In this document: positions 28,157-37,554 of the stretch, piece after piece | Position numbering within the stretch: the first letter of the stretch is position 1 | Layout of the letters: the number at the start of each line of letters is the position of its first letter | NCBI GenBank assembly: GCA_000436475.1 | Contig: FR886175.1 | Location: 42,340-106,339, forward strand | Length of the DNA: 64,000 nt | Direction of reading: 5' to 3' | DNA from: Eubacterium sp. CAG:248 | Lineage (GTDB): Bacteria > Bacillota > Clostridia > Lachnospirales > Lachnospiraceae | Program-made: the position numbers and the translations under genes | The notes under the pieces: generated by a model | Seen by the model: the letters and a program-made list of their open reading frames with translations, nothing else | Databases searched by the model: none | What the model was told of the DNA's origin: nothing

Positions 28157-29629
28157 ATGTATTATATAGGAGTGGATTTAGGAACATCATCAGTAAAGCT
28201 TATACTTATGGAGGCTTCGGGTAACATAGTTAACACAGTTTCTAAGAGTTATCCGATAGATTTTCCTAAGCCAGGCTGGTCAGAACAGAATCCGTATGAC
28301 TGGTATGATAAAACATGTGAAGGCATAAGAGAGCTTGTTGCAGGATATAACAAAGACGATATTGCGGGCATAAGCTTTGGTGGACAGATGCATGGACTTG
28401 TTATATTAGATGAAGATGATAATGTTATAAGACCGGCTATTTTATGGAATGATGGAAGAACAACTAAAGAATGCGATTATCTTAATAATGTTATTGGGAA
28501 AGATAAGCTTACAGAATATACAGCTAATATTGCATTTGCAGGCTTTACAGCACCAAAGCTTCTGTGGGTTAAGGAAAATGAGCCACAGAATTTCAAAAAG
28601 ATAGCTAAGATAATGCTTCCAAAGGATTATATAGCTTACAGATTTACAGGGGTTCATTGTACGGATGTTTCTGATGCATCCGGTATGTTACTGCTTGATG
28701 TTAAGAACCGCGACTGGTCTGATGAAATGATTAGAATATGCGGCATAAGCAGAGAACAGCTTCCTAAGCTTTATGAAAGCTATGAAAAGGTCGGCTGCCT
28801 TACTAAAGAAGCAGCTGATACACTTGGATTGACAGAAAAGGTGATAGTAGCAGCAGGTGCAGGAGATAATGCAGCAGCAGCTGTAGGAACTGGAACAGTA
28901 GGAGATGGTATGTGCAACATTTCGCTTGGAACAAGTGGAACAATATTCATCTCTAACAAAGAGTTTGGTGTTGATAATAACAATGCTCTACATTCGTTTG
29001 ACCATGCGGATGGATACTATCATCTTATGGGCTGTATGTTAAGTGCGGCATCATGCAATGGCTGGTGGATGGATACGATTCTTAAAGATAAGGATTATAA
29101 ATCAGCACAGGAATGTATAACAGATGATATGTTAGGAAACAATCATGTTTATTTTCTGCCATATCTGATGGGAGAACGTTCACCTCATAACAATCCACTT
29201 GCAAGAGCTACATTTACAGGAATGACAATGGATAGTACAAGAACAGATATGACACAGGCTGTACTTGAAGGAGTAGCATTTGCAATAAGGGATTCCTTTG
29301 AGGTAGCTAAGGGGCTTGGTATTAATATAACAGAAACAAGAATGTGTGGCGGTGGTGCCAAAAGTGAGCTGTGGTGCCGTATTATGGCTAATGTACTTGG
29401 TATAAAGGTTGACCTTTTAAAATCAGAGGAAGGTCCGTCTATGGGAGCAGCTATGCTTGCCATGGTTGCAGCTGGCGAATATGGAAGTGTAAAAGAAGCA
29501 GCAGATAATATAGTTAACATATGTAAAACAATAGAACCACAAAAAGCGATTGCAGACAGATACAATTCACGTTATAATACATTTAAACAGATATATCCAG
29601 CATTAAAGCCGGTATTTGATGAGATGTAG
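28157..29629 (+). CDS. xylB: Xylulokinase
   Basis: FGGY-family sugar kinase forming D-xylulose 5-phosphate, the phosphoketolase substrate. 490 residues. Motifs: GVDLGTSSVKLIL at the start, PGWSEQNPYDWYD, the MHGLV segment that is typical of xylulokinases (GGQMHGLVILD), and the C-terminal ATP site GGGAKSELWCRIMAN with GPSMGAAMLA. AAGGAGG precedes the ATG. It is separated from the isomerase gene by a terminator, so it may have its own promoter. Confidence 0.94.
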   Translation: MYYIGVDLGTSSVKLILMEASGNIVNTVSKSYPIDFPKPGWSEQNPYDWYDKTCEGIRELVAGYNKDDIAGISFGGQMHGLVILDEDDNVIRPAILWNDGRTTKECDYLNNVIGKDKLTEYTANIAFAGFTAPKLLWVKENEPQNFKKIAKIMLPKDYIAYRFTGVHCTDVSDASGMLLLDVKNRDWSDEMIRICGISREQLPKLYESYEKVGCLTKEAADTLGLTEKVIVAAGAGDNAAAAVGTGTVGDGMCNISLGTSGTIFISNKEFGVDNNNALHSFDHADGYYHLMGCMLSAASCNGWWMDTILKDKDYKSAQECITDDMLGNNHVYFLPYLMGERSPHNNPLARATFTGMTMDSTRTDMTQAVLEGVAFAIRDSFEVAKGLGINITETRMCGGGAKSELWCRIMANVLGIKVDLLKSEEGPSMGAAMLAMVAAGEYGSVKEAADNIVNICKTIEPQKAIADRYNSRYNTFKQIYPALKPVFDEM

Positions 29630-29675
29630 CTGTATATAACATGGCTTAAGCATACAGATATGCATAATACAGGTG

Positions 29676-29725
29676 CTTTTATGTGGATTTATGAGATTAT
29701 CTTTTATGTGGATTTATAAGATTAT
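29676..29725 (+). repeat. 25-bp tandem duplication between xylB and the transaldolase gene
   Basis: Two head-to-tail 25-base copies (29676-29700 and 29701-29725) differ at a single base. They lie in the short leader before the transaldolase ribosome-binding site and look like a slippage duplication. Confidence 0.85.
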
Positions 29726-29758
29726 CAAAGCAGATTATGAATAAGAGGAGATTACACT

Positions 29759-30412
29759 ATGAAATTTTTTATTGACACAGCTAATGTAGATGATATCAGA
29801 AAAGCTAATGATATGGGAGTTATATGTGGGGTTACAACTAACCCTTCATTAATAGCAAAGGAAGGCAGAGATTTTAATGAAGTAATAAAAGAGATTACAA
29901 GTATAGTTGATGGTCCTATCAGTGGAGAAGTAAAGGCAACAACAGTAGATGCAGAAGGCATGATTAAAGAGGGACGTGAAATAGCAGCTATTCATCCTAA
30001 CATGGTAGTAAAGATTCCAATGACAGTTGAAGGTCTTAAGGCGGTAAAGGTACTTTCATCTGAGGGCATTAAGTGTAATGTAACACTTATATTCTCAGCT
30101 AACCAGGCTCTTTTAGCAGCCAGGGCAGGCGCTGCATATGTATCTCCATTCCTTGGAAGACTTGATGATATATCACAGCCAGGCATACAGCTTATTGAAG
30201 ATATAGTTGGTATATTTTCTAACTATGATATACAGACAGAGATTATCTGTGCAAGTGTAAGAAATCCAATACATATTACAGACTGTGCACTTGCAGGAGC
30301 TGATATAGCAACAGTTCCATATAAGGTTATAGAGCAGATGGTACACCATCCATTAACAGATGCAGGTATAGAAAAGTTCCAGAAAGATTATAAGGCAGTG
30401 TTTGGTGAATAA
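29759..30412 (+). CDS. tal: Transaldolase, short FSA/TalB subfamily
   Basis: 217 residues, matching the small decameric transaldolase/fructose-6-phosphate aldolase subfamily. The start [29 protein letters not shown], and the Schiff-base lysine in [14 protein letters not shown] are intact. [12 protein letters not shown] and the [25 protein letters not shown] end are also typical. It links pentose and hexose phosphates. AGAGGAG precedes the ATG. The stop is immediately followed by the ATG of the ROK regulator. Confidence 0.93.
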   Translation: MKFFIDTANVDDIRKANDMGVICGVTTNPSLIAKEGRDFNEVIKEITSIVDGPISGEVKATTVDAEGMIKEGREIAAIHPNMVVKIPMTVEGLKAVKVLSSEGIKCNVTLIFSANQALLAARAGAAYVSPFLGRLDDISQPGIQLIEDIVGIFSNYDIQTEIICASVRNPIHITDCALAGADIATVPYKVIEQMVHHPLTDAGIEKFQKDYKAVFGE

Positions 30413-31567
30413 ATGATATCTACAACTAGAATAACCACATCAGAGGTTAGAAAATATAATAAAAACAGAATATTCAGGCTTATATATAACAGTAACAGCA
30501 TATCAAGACAGGAGATTGCTGATAAGCTTGGATTATCACTTCCAACTATCAACCAGAATATAAAGCTTTTAAAAGAAGAAGGACTTATTCTTCTGGAGGG
30601 AAACTTTGATTCTACTGGTGGAAGAAAAGCACAGATGATAACTGTAAATGCAGCGGCCAGATATGCTGTAAGTGTCAATATATGTCCTTTAGAGATAAGG
30701 ACAAGTCTCATAGACCTTAATGGGGAAATAAAAGATGAGATAAGCCTTAAGACGGAGTTTGCTACTGATAGTGAGTATGGAGTCAAGGTATCCGAGCTTG
30801 TGGAAAATGTCATAAAGGCGAATCACATATCAAAGGACAATCTTTTAGGTGTTGGAATCACTATGCCAGGTGTTTTTAACGAAGATAACAGCATGATTAT
30901 ATTTTCACCACCTCTTAAGGTTAAGAATTATAAGACTGAAAATATAACAAAGCATATACAATATGATTATATTGTCCAGAACGATGCAAGAGCTAATGCA
31001 TTTGCGGATTACTGGTATTCACATAAGAATGAGAATACAGTCAGGGAAGAATTAGAAGAAAAGCTGTATCTTATGGTCAGCGATGGTGTAGGTGGCGCAT
31101 GTGTAAGCAACAACACTATTATGAAGGGTGAACATAACAGATATGGAGAATTCGGACATATGACACTTTATCCAGGTGGTAAGAAGTGCATGTGTGGAAG
31201 AAACGGCTGTCTTGAAGGATATGTGTCAACGAAGAACATATCAACAGACATAGGAATGACACTTGATGAGTTCTTTGAAAAGGTAGAGGAAAAAGATGAG
31301 AAGTGTACAAGACTGTTTGATGAATATCTTGATAATCTCACAACAGGTATTAACAATCTTTATGTAATATTCGACAGAGATATTATTATAGGTGGAGTTA
31401 TGTCAAGATACCTTACAGGATACATGGATGACATAAAAGCAAGACTTGCATCAAAGTTCTCTTTTGATACAGATGGAAGTTACTTTTCACTATCACAATG
31501 CACCTCCAAACGAGCCGATACCGGAGCCGCCATAATGTTCCTCACAAACTACATAAACAGCATATGA
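30413..31567 (+). CDS. ROK-family transcriptional regulator, predicted xylose repressor
   Basis: 384 residues. The N-terminal winged helix-turn-helix (SRQEIADKLGLSLPTINQNIKLL, residues 25-47) is followed by a ROK sugar-binding domain, with the zinc-site motif GEFGHMTLYPGGKKCMCGRNGCLEGY. Its position directly after the transaldolase, with no gap, and the pentose-enzyme cluster upstream suggest a XylR-type repressor that releases DNA on binding xylose. Its operator was not identified; the inverted repeats at 23687-23713 and 26321-26358 are candidates, although they do not share a sequence. Confidence 0.82.
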   Translation: MISTTRITTSEVRKYNKNRIFRLIYNSNSISRQEIADKLGLSLPTINQNIKLLKEEGLILLEGNFDSTGGRKAQMITVNAAARYAVSVNICPLEIRTSLIDLNGEIKDEISLKTEFATDSEYGVKVSELVENVIKANHISKDNLLGVGITMPGVFNEDNSMIIFSPPLKVKNYKTENITKHIQYDYIVQNDARANAFADYWYSHKNENTVREELEEKLYLMVSDGVGGACVSNNTIMKGEHNRYGEFGHMTLYPGGKKCMCGRNGCLEGYVSTKNISTDIGMTLDEFFEKVEEKDEKCTRLFDEYLDNLTTGINNLYVIFDRDIIIGGVMSRYLTGYMDDIKARLASKFSFDTDGSYFSLSQCTSKRADTGAAIMFLTNYINSI

Positions 31568-31576
31568 TAATACCAG

Positions 31577-31835
31577 GGTCGAAAATACACAAAGCCGTTC
31601 GTGCTCGCACGAAAAAGGCTTTGTGTATTTGCGACCCGCCAAACATGAGAATGGAGCGATTTACGAAGTAAATCAGCGGAATTCGAATGTTTGAAGAATT
31701 GCGAGAGCAGCGAAGCAGCGGAGCAATTCGTAGGTATTATCAAAAGTAGAGGGACGAAGGGCCGTTCGTGCTCGCACGAAAAAGGCTTTGTGTATTTGCG
31801 ACCCGCCAAACATGAGAATGGAGCGATTTACGAAG
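31577..31835. repeat. GC-rich palindromic repeat with an identical 75-bp direct copy
   Basis: A 20-bp inverted repeat with one mismatch (arms 31577-31596 and 31617-31636) encloses an inner hairpin, TTCGTGC-TC-GCACGAA. A 75-base stretch, 31594-31668, recurs without change at 31761-31835. Between the copies lie a GATTTAC-GAA-GTAAATC hairpin and a GAATTGC...GCAATTC stem. The base composition is far more GC-rich than the neighbourhood. It fills the whole 297-base gap between the ROK gene and the next gene. Long frames here on the minus strand are by-products of the repeat. Confidence 0.85.
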
Positions 31836-31864
31836 ATTTACTGTGTTAATCAGAAAGGGGATAT

Positions 31865-33667
31865 ATGAGGGGATTTACTACAACTAAATTAAAGAATATA
31901 ATCAGTCTTGAACACTGCGTCGTTAGATTTGTTATGGCGTGGTGTTTTATTTGTATAATACAGACTATAACTATAAACAGCATGAATACTGCAATAAATG
32001 AACTGGAATATGTGAAGCTTGTTAACATGCCGGTTATGTATGCATGCATAATTATACTCACTCTGGCATTATATTATGTATTTTATAAGCTTGAGAAAAG
32101 GATGGGATATATGTCACGTCATATAGAGGGGATCATGCTTATAGTGCTTGTACTTGTTTATGCATGCATATGCGTTTTCCAGTATAATGATATATATTTT
32201 GTAGCAGCTATGGCAGCACTTGTATCACTGTCGATTATATATTATGCAGGATATGCAGGAATAAATGGAGTGACACTTACGAGAAAAAGCTATATTGCTG
32301 TTATAGCAGGAGCAGCAGCTTTGTATACATGCTTTGTCAGCTTCTGTATGGTGACAAGATATTTATCATATGGCTCACCTAATTTTGATATGGGGCTTTT
32401 TTCGCAGATGTTTTATTATATGAAAACAACAGGAACGATGAATACTACAAGTGAAAGAGACTACCTTTTATCACATATGTGTGTGCATATATCACCAGTG
32501 TTTTACCTTATATTACCTGTATACATGCTGTTTTCATCACCTGTCACACTGGAAATAATACAGCCTCTGCTTATAGCCTCAGCTGTAGTGCCATTAGCAC
32601 TAATATGCCGAAGCAGAAAGCTGTCAAGGTGGGAAACGTCGCTTATTATAATCATATACAGCTTTTATCCGGTTATAAGCGGAGGCTGTTTTTATGACAT
32701 ACATGAAAATATGTTTTTTCCGCTATTCCTGTGCATGTTTCTTTTGTTTATGGAAAAAGATAACAATATAGGAATGTGTATATCAGCGGTGTTTGTATGG
32801 CTGATAAAAGAAGATGCAAGTGTACTTATGATGTTTGTTGGACTATATATGATGTGCGATAGCAGAAAACGTAAAAAGGGTATTATTCTTTTTATAACAT
32901 CTGCTTTGTATTGTTTATGCGTGTGCCTGATTTTAAAAAATATAGGTACTGGTGTCATGTCGGGACGTTATAATAATATGATACCTAAGGGCGATGGAAA
33001 TATGTTTTCGGTCATAAAGACAGCGCTTGCCAATCCAGCATATCTTGTGACACAGATATTTTCATCAGGTAAGATAACATTTATAATACAGACTATGGGT
33101 GTTCTTTTATTTTTACCGCTTGTTACTAAAAAGTGGTCAAGATACATCCTGACAGGTCCATATGTACTGTTTAACCTTGTAACAGATTATCAATATATGC
33201 ATAGTATATATTTTCACTACGTATTCGGTTCGGGTGTCCTTCTTATATATCTTACTATACTGAATGTGTCAGATATGGATATGCATAAGCGACTGAAAAT
33301 GTTATATATAACAGCTTCTGCTACGATAATATTCTTTACGTCATATAACATGCCAAAGCTTGAAAATGCTGTTGGTTATTTTGATGAGGACAGGCAGGAA
33401 ACATACAGGATAATAGATGAAGGACTGTCATATATACCTGATGATGCGAGTGTTACAGCAACAACATTTTTATGCGCCAGATTATCAGAACGAAAAGAAT
33501 TGTATGAGTTATATTATACGGATAAAAGTACAGAATATATCGCACTTGATTTAAGAGGACATAATAACGATAATGATGAAAATAAGTATTTGCAGGATGA
33601 AAGATATGAAACGGTTTATTATTCAAAGGGAAAGATAGCTGTATTCAGGGATACATTATATAAATGA
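31865..33667 (+). CDS. DUF2079 membrane protein (GT-C-like)
   Basis: 600 residues with about 11 membrane helices. The conserved DUF2079 signature is visible around residue 175 (NFDMGLFSQMFYYM, then LLSHMCVHISPVFYLILPVY), as is DIHENMFFPLFLCMFLL. A C-terminal soluble part of about 90 residues follows the last helix. These proteins resemble GT-C glycosyltransferases, but the substrate is unknown. The start follows the GC-rich repeat, with GAAAGGGG before the ATG. Confidence 0.82.
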   Translation: MRGFTTTKLKNIISLEHCVVRFVMAWCFICIIQTITINSMNTAINELEYVKLVNMPVMYACIIILTLALYYVFYKLEKRMGYMSRHIEGIMLIVLVLVYACICVFQYNDIYFVAAMAALVSLSIIYYAGYAGINGVTLTRKSYIAVIAGAAALYTCFVSFCMVTRYLSYGSPNFDMGLFSQMFYYMKTTGTMNTTSERDYLLSHMCVHISPVFYLILPVYMLFSSPVTLEIIQPLLIASAVVPLALICRSRKLSRWETSLIIIIYSFYPVISGGCFYDIHENMFFPLFLCMFLLFMEKDNNIGMCISAVFVWLIKEDASVLMMFVGLYMMCDSRKRKKGIILFITSALYCLCVCLILKNIGTGVMSGRYNNMIPKGDGNMFSVIKTALANPAYLVTQIFSSGKITFIIQTMGVLLFLPLVTKKWSRYILTGPYVLFNLVTDYQYMHSIYFHYVFGSGVLLIYLTILNVSDMDMHKRLKMLYITASATIIFFTSYNMPKLENAVGYFDEDRQETYRIIDEGLSYIPDDASVTATTFLCARLSERKELYELYYTDKSTEYIALDLRGHNNDNDENKYLQDERYETVYYSKGKIAVFRDTLYK

Positions 33668-33764
33668 TTGCGGAATGATTATTGAATAAATTGCAGGATT
33701 TGATATAATTAGACTATATGATGTCTTTATGGACATTGACATGTAAAAGATGGAGGATAATAAG

Positions 33765-34961
33765 ATGATAGCAGAATCTATGAAAGCACTTGTTAAAGGA
33801 AGCTCAGTAATAAGAGCTATGTTTGAAGAGGGTAACAGACTTGCCAGAATATATGGTGCAGAGAATGTATATGATTTCTCGTTAGGAAACCCTAATGTAG
33901 CGGCACCGGCAGAGGTTAATCAGGCGATTAAGGATGTAGTTGATGAAGAAGATTCTGTAGTCCTTCATGGATATATGAGTAACTCAGGTTTTGAGGATGT
34001 AAGAGAGGCTGTTGCACAGTCACTGAATAAAAGATTTGATACACATTTTAATAGCAGCAACATTGTTATGACAGTAGGAGCAGCAGGTGGTCTTAATACG
34101 ATACTTAAGACTATTATTAATCCAGGTGATGAAGTTCTTACATTTGCACCATTCTTTGGAGAATACAGGAATTATGCATCCAACTTTGGTGCAAAGCTCG
34201 TTGCGGTATCTCCTGATACAAGCACATTCCAGCCTAAGTTTGATGAGTTTGAAAAGCTTATTAACAAGAATACAAAGGCAGTTATAATTAATAATCCAAA
34301 CAACCCTACGGGTGTAGTTTATTCAGAAGAAACTATAAAGAAGCTTGCTAAGATTATGGAGGATAAGCAGAAGGAGCTTGGTATTGAGATATTCCTTATA
34401 GCAGATGAACCATATAGAGAGCTTGCATATGATGGTGTAGATGTGCCATATCTTACTAAGTATTATGATAACACTATTGTAGGTTACTCATATAGTAAGT
34501 CACTTTCGCTCCCTGGTGAGCGTATAGGATATCTTGTTATACCAGATGAGGTGGCAGATTCAGCAGATATGAAGGCAGCAGCATCAGTTGCCACACGTAT
34601 TCTTGGTTTTGTTAATGCACCATCACTTCAGCAGAAGGTTATAGCAAGATGCCTTAATGCAAAGGTTAATATAGAAGCATATGATAAGAACAGAAGAGCA
34701 TTGTATGAAGGACTTACTGAGCTTGGCTTTGAGTGTGTTAAGCCAGAAGGAGCATTTTATCTTTTCGTGAAGTCACCAACAGAGGATGAAAATATATTCT
34801 GCGAAACGGCTAAGAAGCATAATATACTTATTGTACCTGGTTCTTCATTTGGTTGTGCAGGTTATGTAAGAATGGCTTATTGTGTTTCTTACGATACTAT
34901 AGTTAACTCTCTTCCAAAGTTTGCAGAGGTTGCAAAGGAAATGGGAGTTAAGAAGAACTAA
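33765..34961 (+). CDS. Pyridoxal-phosphate aminotransferase, class I (aspartate-type)
   Basis: 398 residues; the ATG at 33765 follows GGAGG at 33752-33756, whereas the ATG at 33750 overlaps that site. Class I fold-type I features: YDFSLGNPN, MTVGAAGGLNTIL, NNPNNPTGVVYS, ADEPYRELAYDG, and the PLP lysine in YSYSKSLSLPGERIGY. Specificity (aspartate, aromatic or branched-chain) is not clear. It is followed by a histidinol-phosphate-type aminotransferase. Confidence 0.88.
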   Translation: MIAESMKALVKGSSVIRAMFEEGNRLARIYGAENVYDFSLGNPNVAAPAEVNQAIKDVVDEEDSVVLHGYMSNSGFEDVREAVAQSLNKRFDTHFNSSNIVMTVGAAGGLNTILKTIINPGDEVLTFAPFFGEYRNYASNFGAKLVAVSPDTSTFQPKFDEFEKLINKNTKAVIINNPNNPTGVVYSEETIKKLAKIMEDKQKELGIEIFLIADEPYRELAYDGVDVPYLTKYYDNTIVGYSYSKSLSLPGERIGYLVIPDEVADSADMKAAASVATRILGFVNAPSLQQKVIARCLNAKVNIEAYDKNRRALYEGLTELGFECVKPEGAFYLFVKSPTEDENIFCETAKKHNILIVPGSSFGCAGYVRMAYCVSYDTIVNSLPKFAEVAKEMGVKKN

Positions 34962-35007
34962 TCATAGTATGAATATATAAGAATAGATATGAAAAGAGGA
35001 AGAATAC

Positions 35008-36063
35008 GTGAAAGCTTGGGAGAATAATATAAGAAAAGTTGAACCATATGTTCCAGGAGAACAGCCAAAAGATACAGATGTGATTAAACTGAATACTAAT
35101 GAGAATCCTTATCCACCAGCTCCAGAAGTAAGAAAAGCAGTTATGGATACAGATATAGACAGATTAAGATTATATCCTGATCCGGATGTTACAGAGCTTG
35201 TAAGTGCTATAGCTGATTATTATGGCATGAATAAGAATCAGGTCTTTGTAGGAGTGGGTTCAGATGATGTATTGTCTATGTGTTTCCTTACATTTTTTAA
35301 TGGAAATAAGCCTGTACTGTTTCCAGATATTACATATTCCTTCTACAGTGTATGGGCAGACCTGTACAGAATTCCTTATGAGAAGCAGGCGCTGGATGAA
35401 GATTTCAACATAAAGCCACAGGATTATTATAAGGAAAATGGCGGAGTTATATTCCCTAATCCTAACGCACCAACAGGATTATATATGGGACTTGATAAAG
35501 TAAGAGATATAATTGAACACAACAGAGATGTTGTTGTTATAGTTGATGAGGCATATATTGATTTTGGTGGACAGTCAGCAAAAGAGCTGGTTAATGAGTA
35601 TGACAATGTTTTAGTTGTACAGACATTTTCAAAGTCACGTTCTATGGCAGGTATGAGAATAGGATATGCATTTGGTTCTCCAAAACTTATAAAAGCTCTT
35701 AATGATGTTAAGTTTTCTTTTAACTCTTATACAATGAATATGACATCTATTAAATATGGTGTGGCATCTATCAATGATAAGGCTTATTTTGATGAGTGCG
35801 TAGGAAAAATCATTGAAACAAGAGAAAAGGCAAAAGAATCACTTACAAAGCTTGGATTTACATTTACAGATTCAAAGGCTAATTTCATATTTGCCACACA
35901 TAAGAGTGTGCCAGCAAAGGAAATATTTGAAAAGCTTAAAGCAAAGAAAATATATGTAAGATATTTCAACCAGCCGGGTATAGATAATTATTTAAGAATA
36001 TCGGTTGGTACAGATGAACAGATGGATAAGCTTATACAGGCATTATCAGATATAGTAGCCTGA
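35008..36063 (+). CDS. hisC: Histidinol-phosphate aminotransferase-type enzyme
   Basis: 351 residues from a GTG start with AGAGGAAG upstream; no better ATG exists. Class II features: IKLNTNENPYPPAPEV, FVGVGSDDVL, FPNPNAPTG, VDEAYIDFGG, and the PLP lysine in QTFSKSRSMAGMRIGY. Homologues make histidinol phosphate and often also serve phenylalanine/tyrosine synthesis. There are no other his genes nearby, so either role is possible; tyrA is encoded elsewhere in the window. Confidence 0.88.
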   Translation: MKAWENNIRKVEPYVPGEQPKDTDVIKLNTNENPYPPAPEVRKAVMDTDIDRLRLYPDPDVTELVSAIADYYGMNKNQVFVGVGSDDVLSMCFLTFFNGNKPVLFPDITYSFYSVWADLYRIPYEKQALDEDFNIKPQDYYKENGGVIFPNPNAPTGLYMGLDKVRDIIEHNRDVVVIVDEAYIDFGGQSAKELVNEYDNVLVVQTFSKSRSMAGMRIGYAFGSPKLIKALNDVKFSFNSYTMNMTSIKYGVASINDKAYFDECVGKIIETREKAKESLTKLGFTFTDSKANFIFATHKSVPAKEIFEKLKAKKIYVRYFNQPGIDNYLRISVGTDEQMDKLIQALSDIVA

Positions 36064-36126
36064 TTATAAGTGCGTATCTATAATGTCATTAAAATATTTA
36101 TGAATAAAATACAGGAGTGAAGAAAT

Positions 36127-36756
36127 ATGGCTGTACCATTTGAAAACAGGAATTTTCATAAAGAACTTGAAAAAATGGTAGAAAAACTAAAGACAGAAGG
36201 AAAGGTGCCTACGTTGCTGCTTCATAGCTGCTGTGCACCATGCAGCAGCAGCTGCATAGAGTTTTTATCAAAATATTTTCATGTTACTGTATTTTACTAT
36301 AATCCCAACATATCAGAAAGTGCAGAGTATAAAAAAAGAGTTGAAGAACAGATAAGATTTATCAGGGAGTTTGACACGCCTTATAAGGTATCTTTTATAG
36401 AAGGTGATTATGAGCCGGAAAAGTTTTATAAAACAGTCATGGGGCTGGAAAAAGAGCCTGAAGGTGGTAAAAGATGCTTTAAATGCTATGAACTAAGACT
36501 TAGAAAGACAGCCGAATTAGCTAAACAGCTTGGCTTTGATTATTTTACAACAACGCTTACTATAAGTCCTTTAAAAAACAGTGTCATATTGAATAAAACA
36601 GGACTTAAAGTGGCACAGGATATTGGAACACAGTATCTTTTATCTGATTTTAAGAAAAAAGAAGGCTATAAAAGATCTATAGAACTGTCAAAAGAGTATA
36701 ATCTATATAGACAGAATTATTGTGGCTGTGTATATTCTAAAAGAGAAGAAAAATAA
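36127..36756 (+). CDS. queH: Epoxyqueuosine reductase QueH
   Basis: Reduces epoxyqueuosine to queuosine in tRNA, without the cobalamin used by QueG. 209 residues. The metal and Fe-S cysteines are visible: LLHSCCAPCSSSC near residue 30, GKRCFKCYELRL near 120, and a YCGCVYS end. YYNPNIS and TTTLTISPLKN also match the family (DUF208). Single gene with an AGGAGTG ribosome-binding site. Confidence 0.92.
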   Translation: MAVPFENRNFHKELEKMVEKLKTEGKVPTLLLHSCCAPCSSSCIEFLSKYFHVTVFYYNPNISESAEYKKRVEEQIRFIREFDTPYKVSFIEGDYEPEKFYKTVMGLEKEPEGGKRCFKCYELRLRKTAELAKQLGFDYFTTTLTISPLKNSVILNKTGLKVAQDIGTQYLLSDFKKKEGYKRSIELSKEYNLYRQNYCGCVYSKREEK

Positions 36757-36837
36757 TATGATGTAATGGTAAAAAGGTTATGAATCAGTTATATACACCA
36801 GGCGTGTATATCAGTAAAATGTAAAGGAGATAAGTAT

Positions 36838-37521
36838 ATGGCTAAAAAGAAGAATAGTTTATTAAAGTTTGCAGTAGGTGTAGGTGCAGCAGCAGTTGCA
36901 GGAAAGGTAGCTTACGATAAGGTTAAGGCAGCTAAGAATAAGCTTACTAAGGAAGAACAGGATAGTGCAGAGCTTGAAGTACGTAAGTATAATGCAGTAT
37001 GTGAAAAAAGAGATGTTGAAATAGAAGACGAAGAGTTCATGGGCTGCGAGGTTAAGGCGATAGCATCTAAGCTTACAGTTGATCTTTCACTGGCTGTTTT
37101 TGAAAAGGATGTTTATATTAACTTTGAAAGTATGATTAGTAATGTTTCTATCATACTTCCTGATGGAGTAAATGTTACATGCGATATCGATAAAAAGCTT
37201 GCAGGAGTACATAATTATGTGGAAAACACAGATGAAGAAGGTATTCATACTGTATATATAATTGGTAAAGCAGTACTTAGCAGTGTTGAAGTTATTCCAG
37301 TGAATTTCTATGTTGATGATGAAGATGTTGAGGAAGATTTTGATGATGATGCAGCATTTCCAGAATCAGATGATGTGGAAGTAAAGGTTATAAATGAAAC
37401 AAAAGAAAACCAGGAAAAAGAAGACGATACAGAAGAAACAGAAGATGTTCTTGAAGGTATAGAAATAGAAGATGATTCAGATGTTGATAAAACAGAAACT
37501 ATTAATCTTGAAGAAATATAA
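36838..37521 (+). CDS. Hypothetical protein with LiaF-like beta domain and acidic tail
   Basis: 227 residues. A short lysine-rich head and a small hydrophobic segment (LLKFAVGVGAAAVAGKVAY) are followed by a charged helix. A central domain of repeated short strands (INFESMISNVSIILPDGVNVTCDI) resembles the C-terminal fold of LiaF/bactofilin-like proteins. The last 60 residues are very acidic and disordered. Function unknown. AAAGGAGA precedes the ATG. The next gene starts 33 bases on. Confidence 0.65.
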   Translation: MAKKKNSLLKFAVGVGAAAVAGKVAYDKVKAAKNKLTKEEQDSAELEVRKYNAVCEKRDVEIEDEEFMGCEVKAIASKLTVDLSLAVFEKDVYINFESMISNVSIILPDGVNVTCDIDKKLAGVHNYVENTDEEGIHTVYIIGKAVLSSVEVIPVNFYVDDEDVEEDFDDDAAFPESDDVEVKVINETKENQEKEDDTEETEDVLEGIEIEDDSDVDKTETINLEEI

Positions 37522-37554
37522 TAATGTCATGAATTAAAGCGGGAATGGTGTTGT

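Noticed and set aside
29759..30412. Sulfoquinovose (sulfo-transaldolase) pathway, because an isomerase and a short transaldolase are close
   Set aside because: Xylulokinase, phosphoketolase and a ROK regulator are present, and no sulfoquinovosidase, sulfolactaldehyde dehydrogenase or exporter is seen; a pentose route is simpler.
31549..31809. 86-codon minus-strand frame over the GC-rich repeat
   Set aside because: It is made almost wholly of the palindromic repeat and its copy, lacks a ribosome-binding site, and encodes no recognisable protein.
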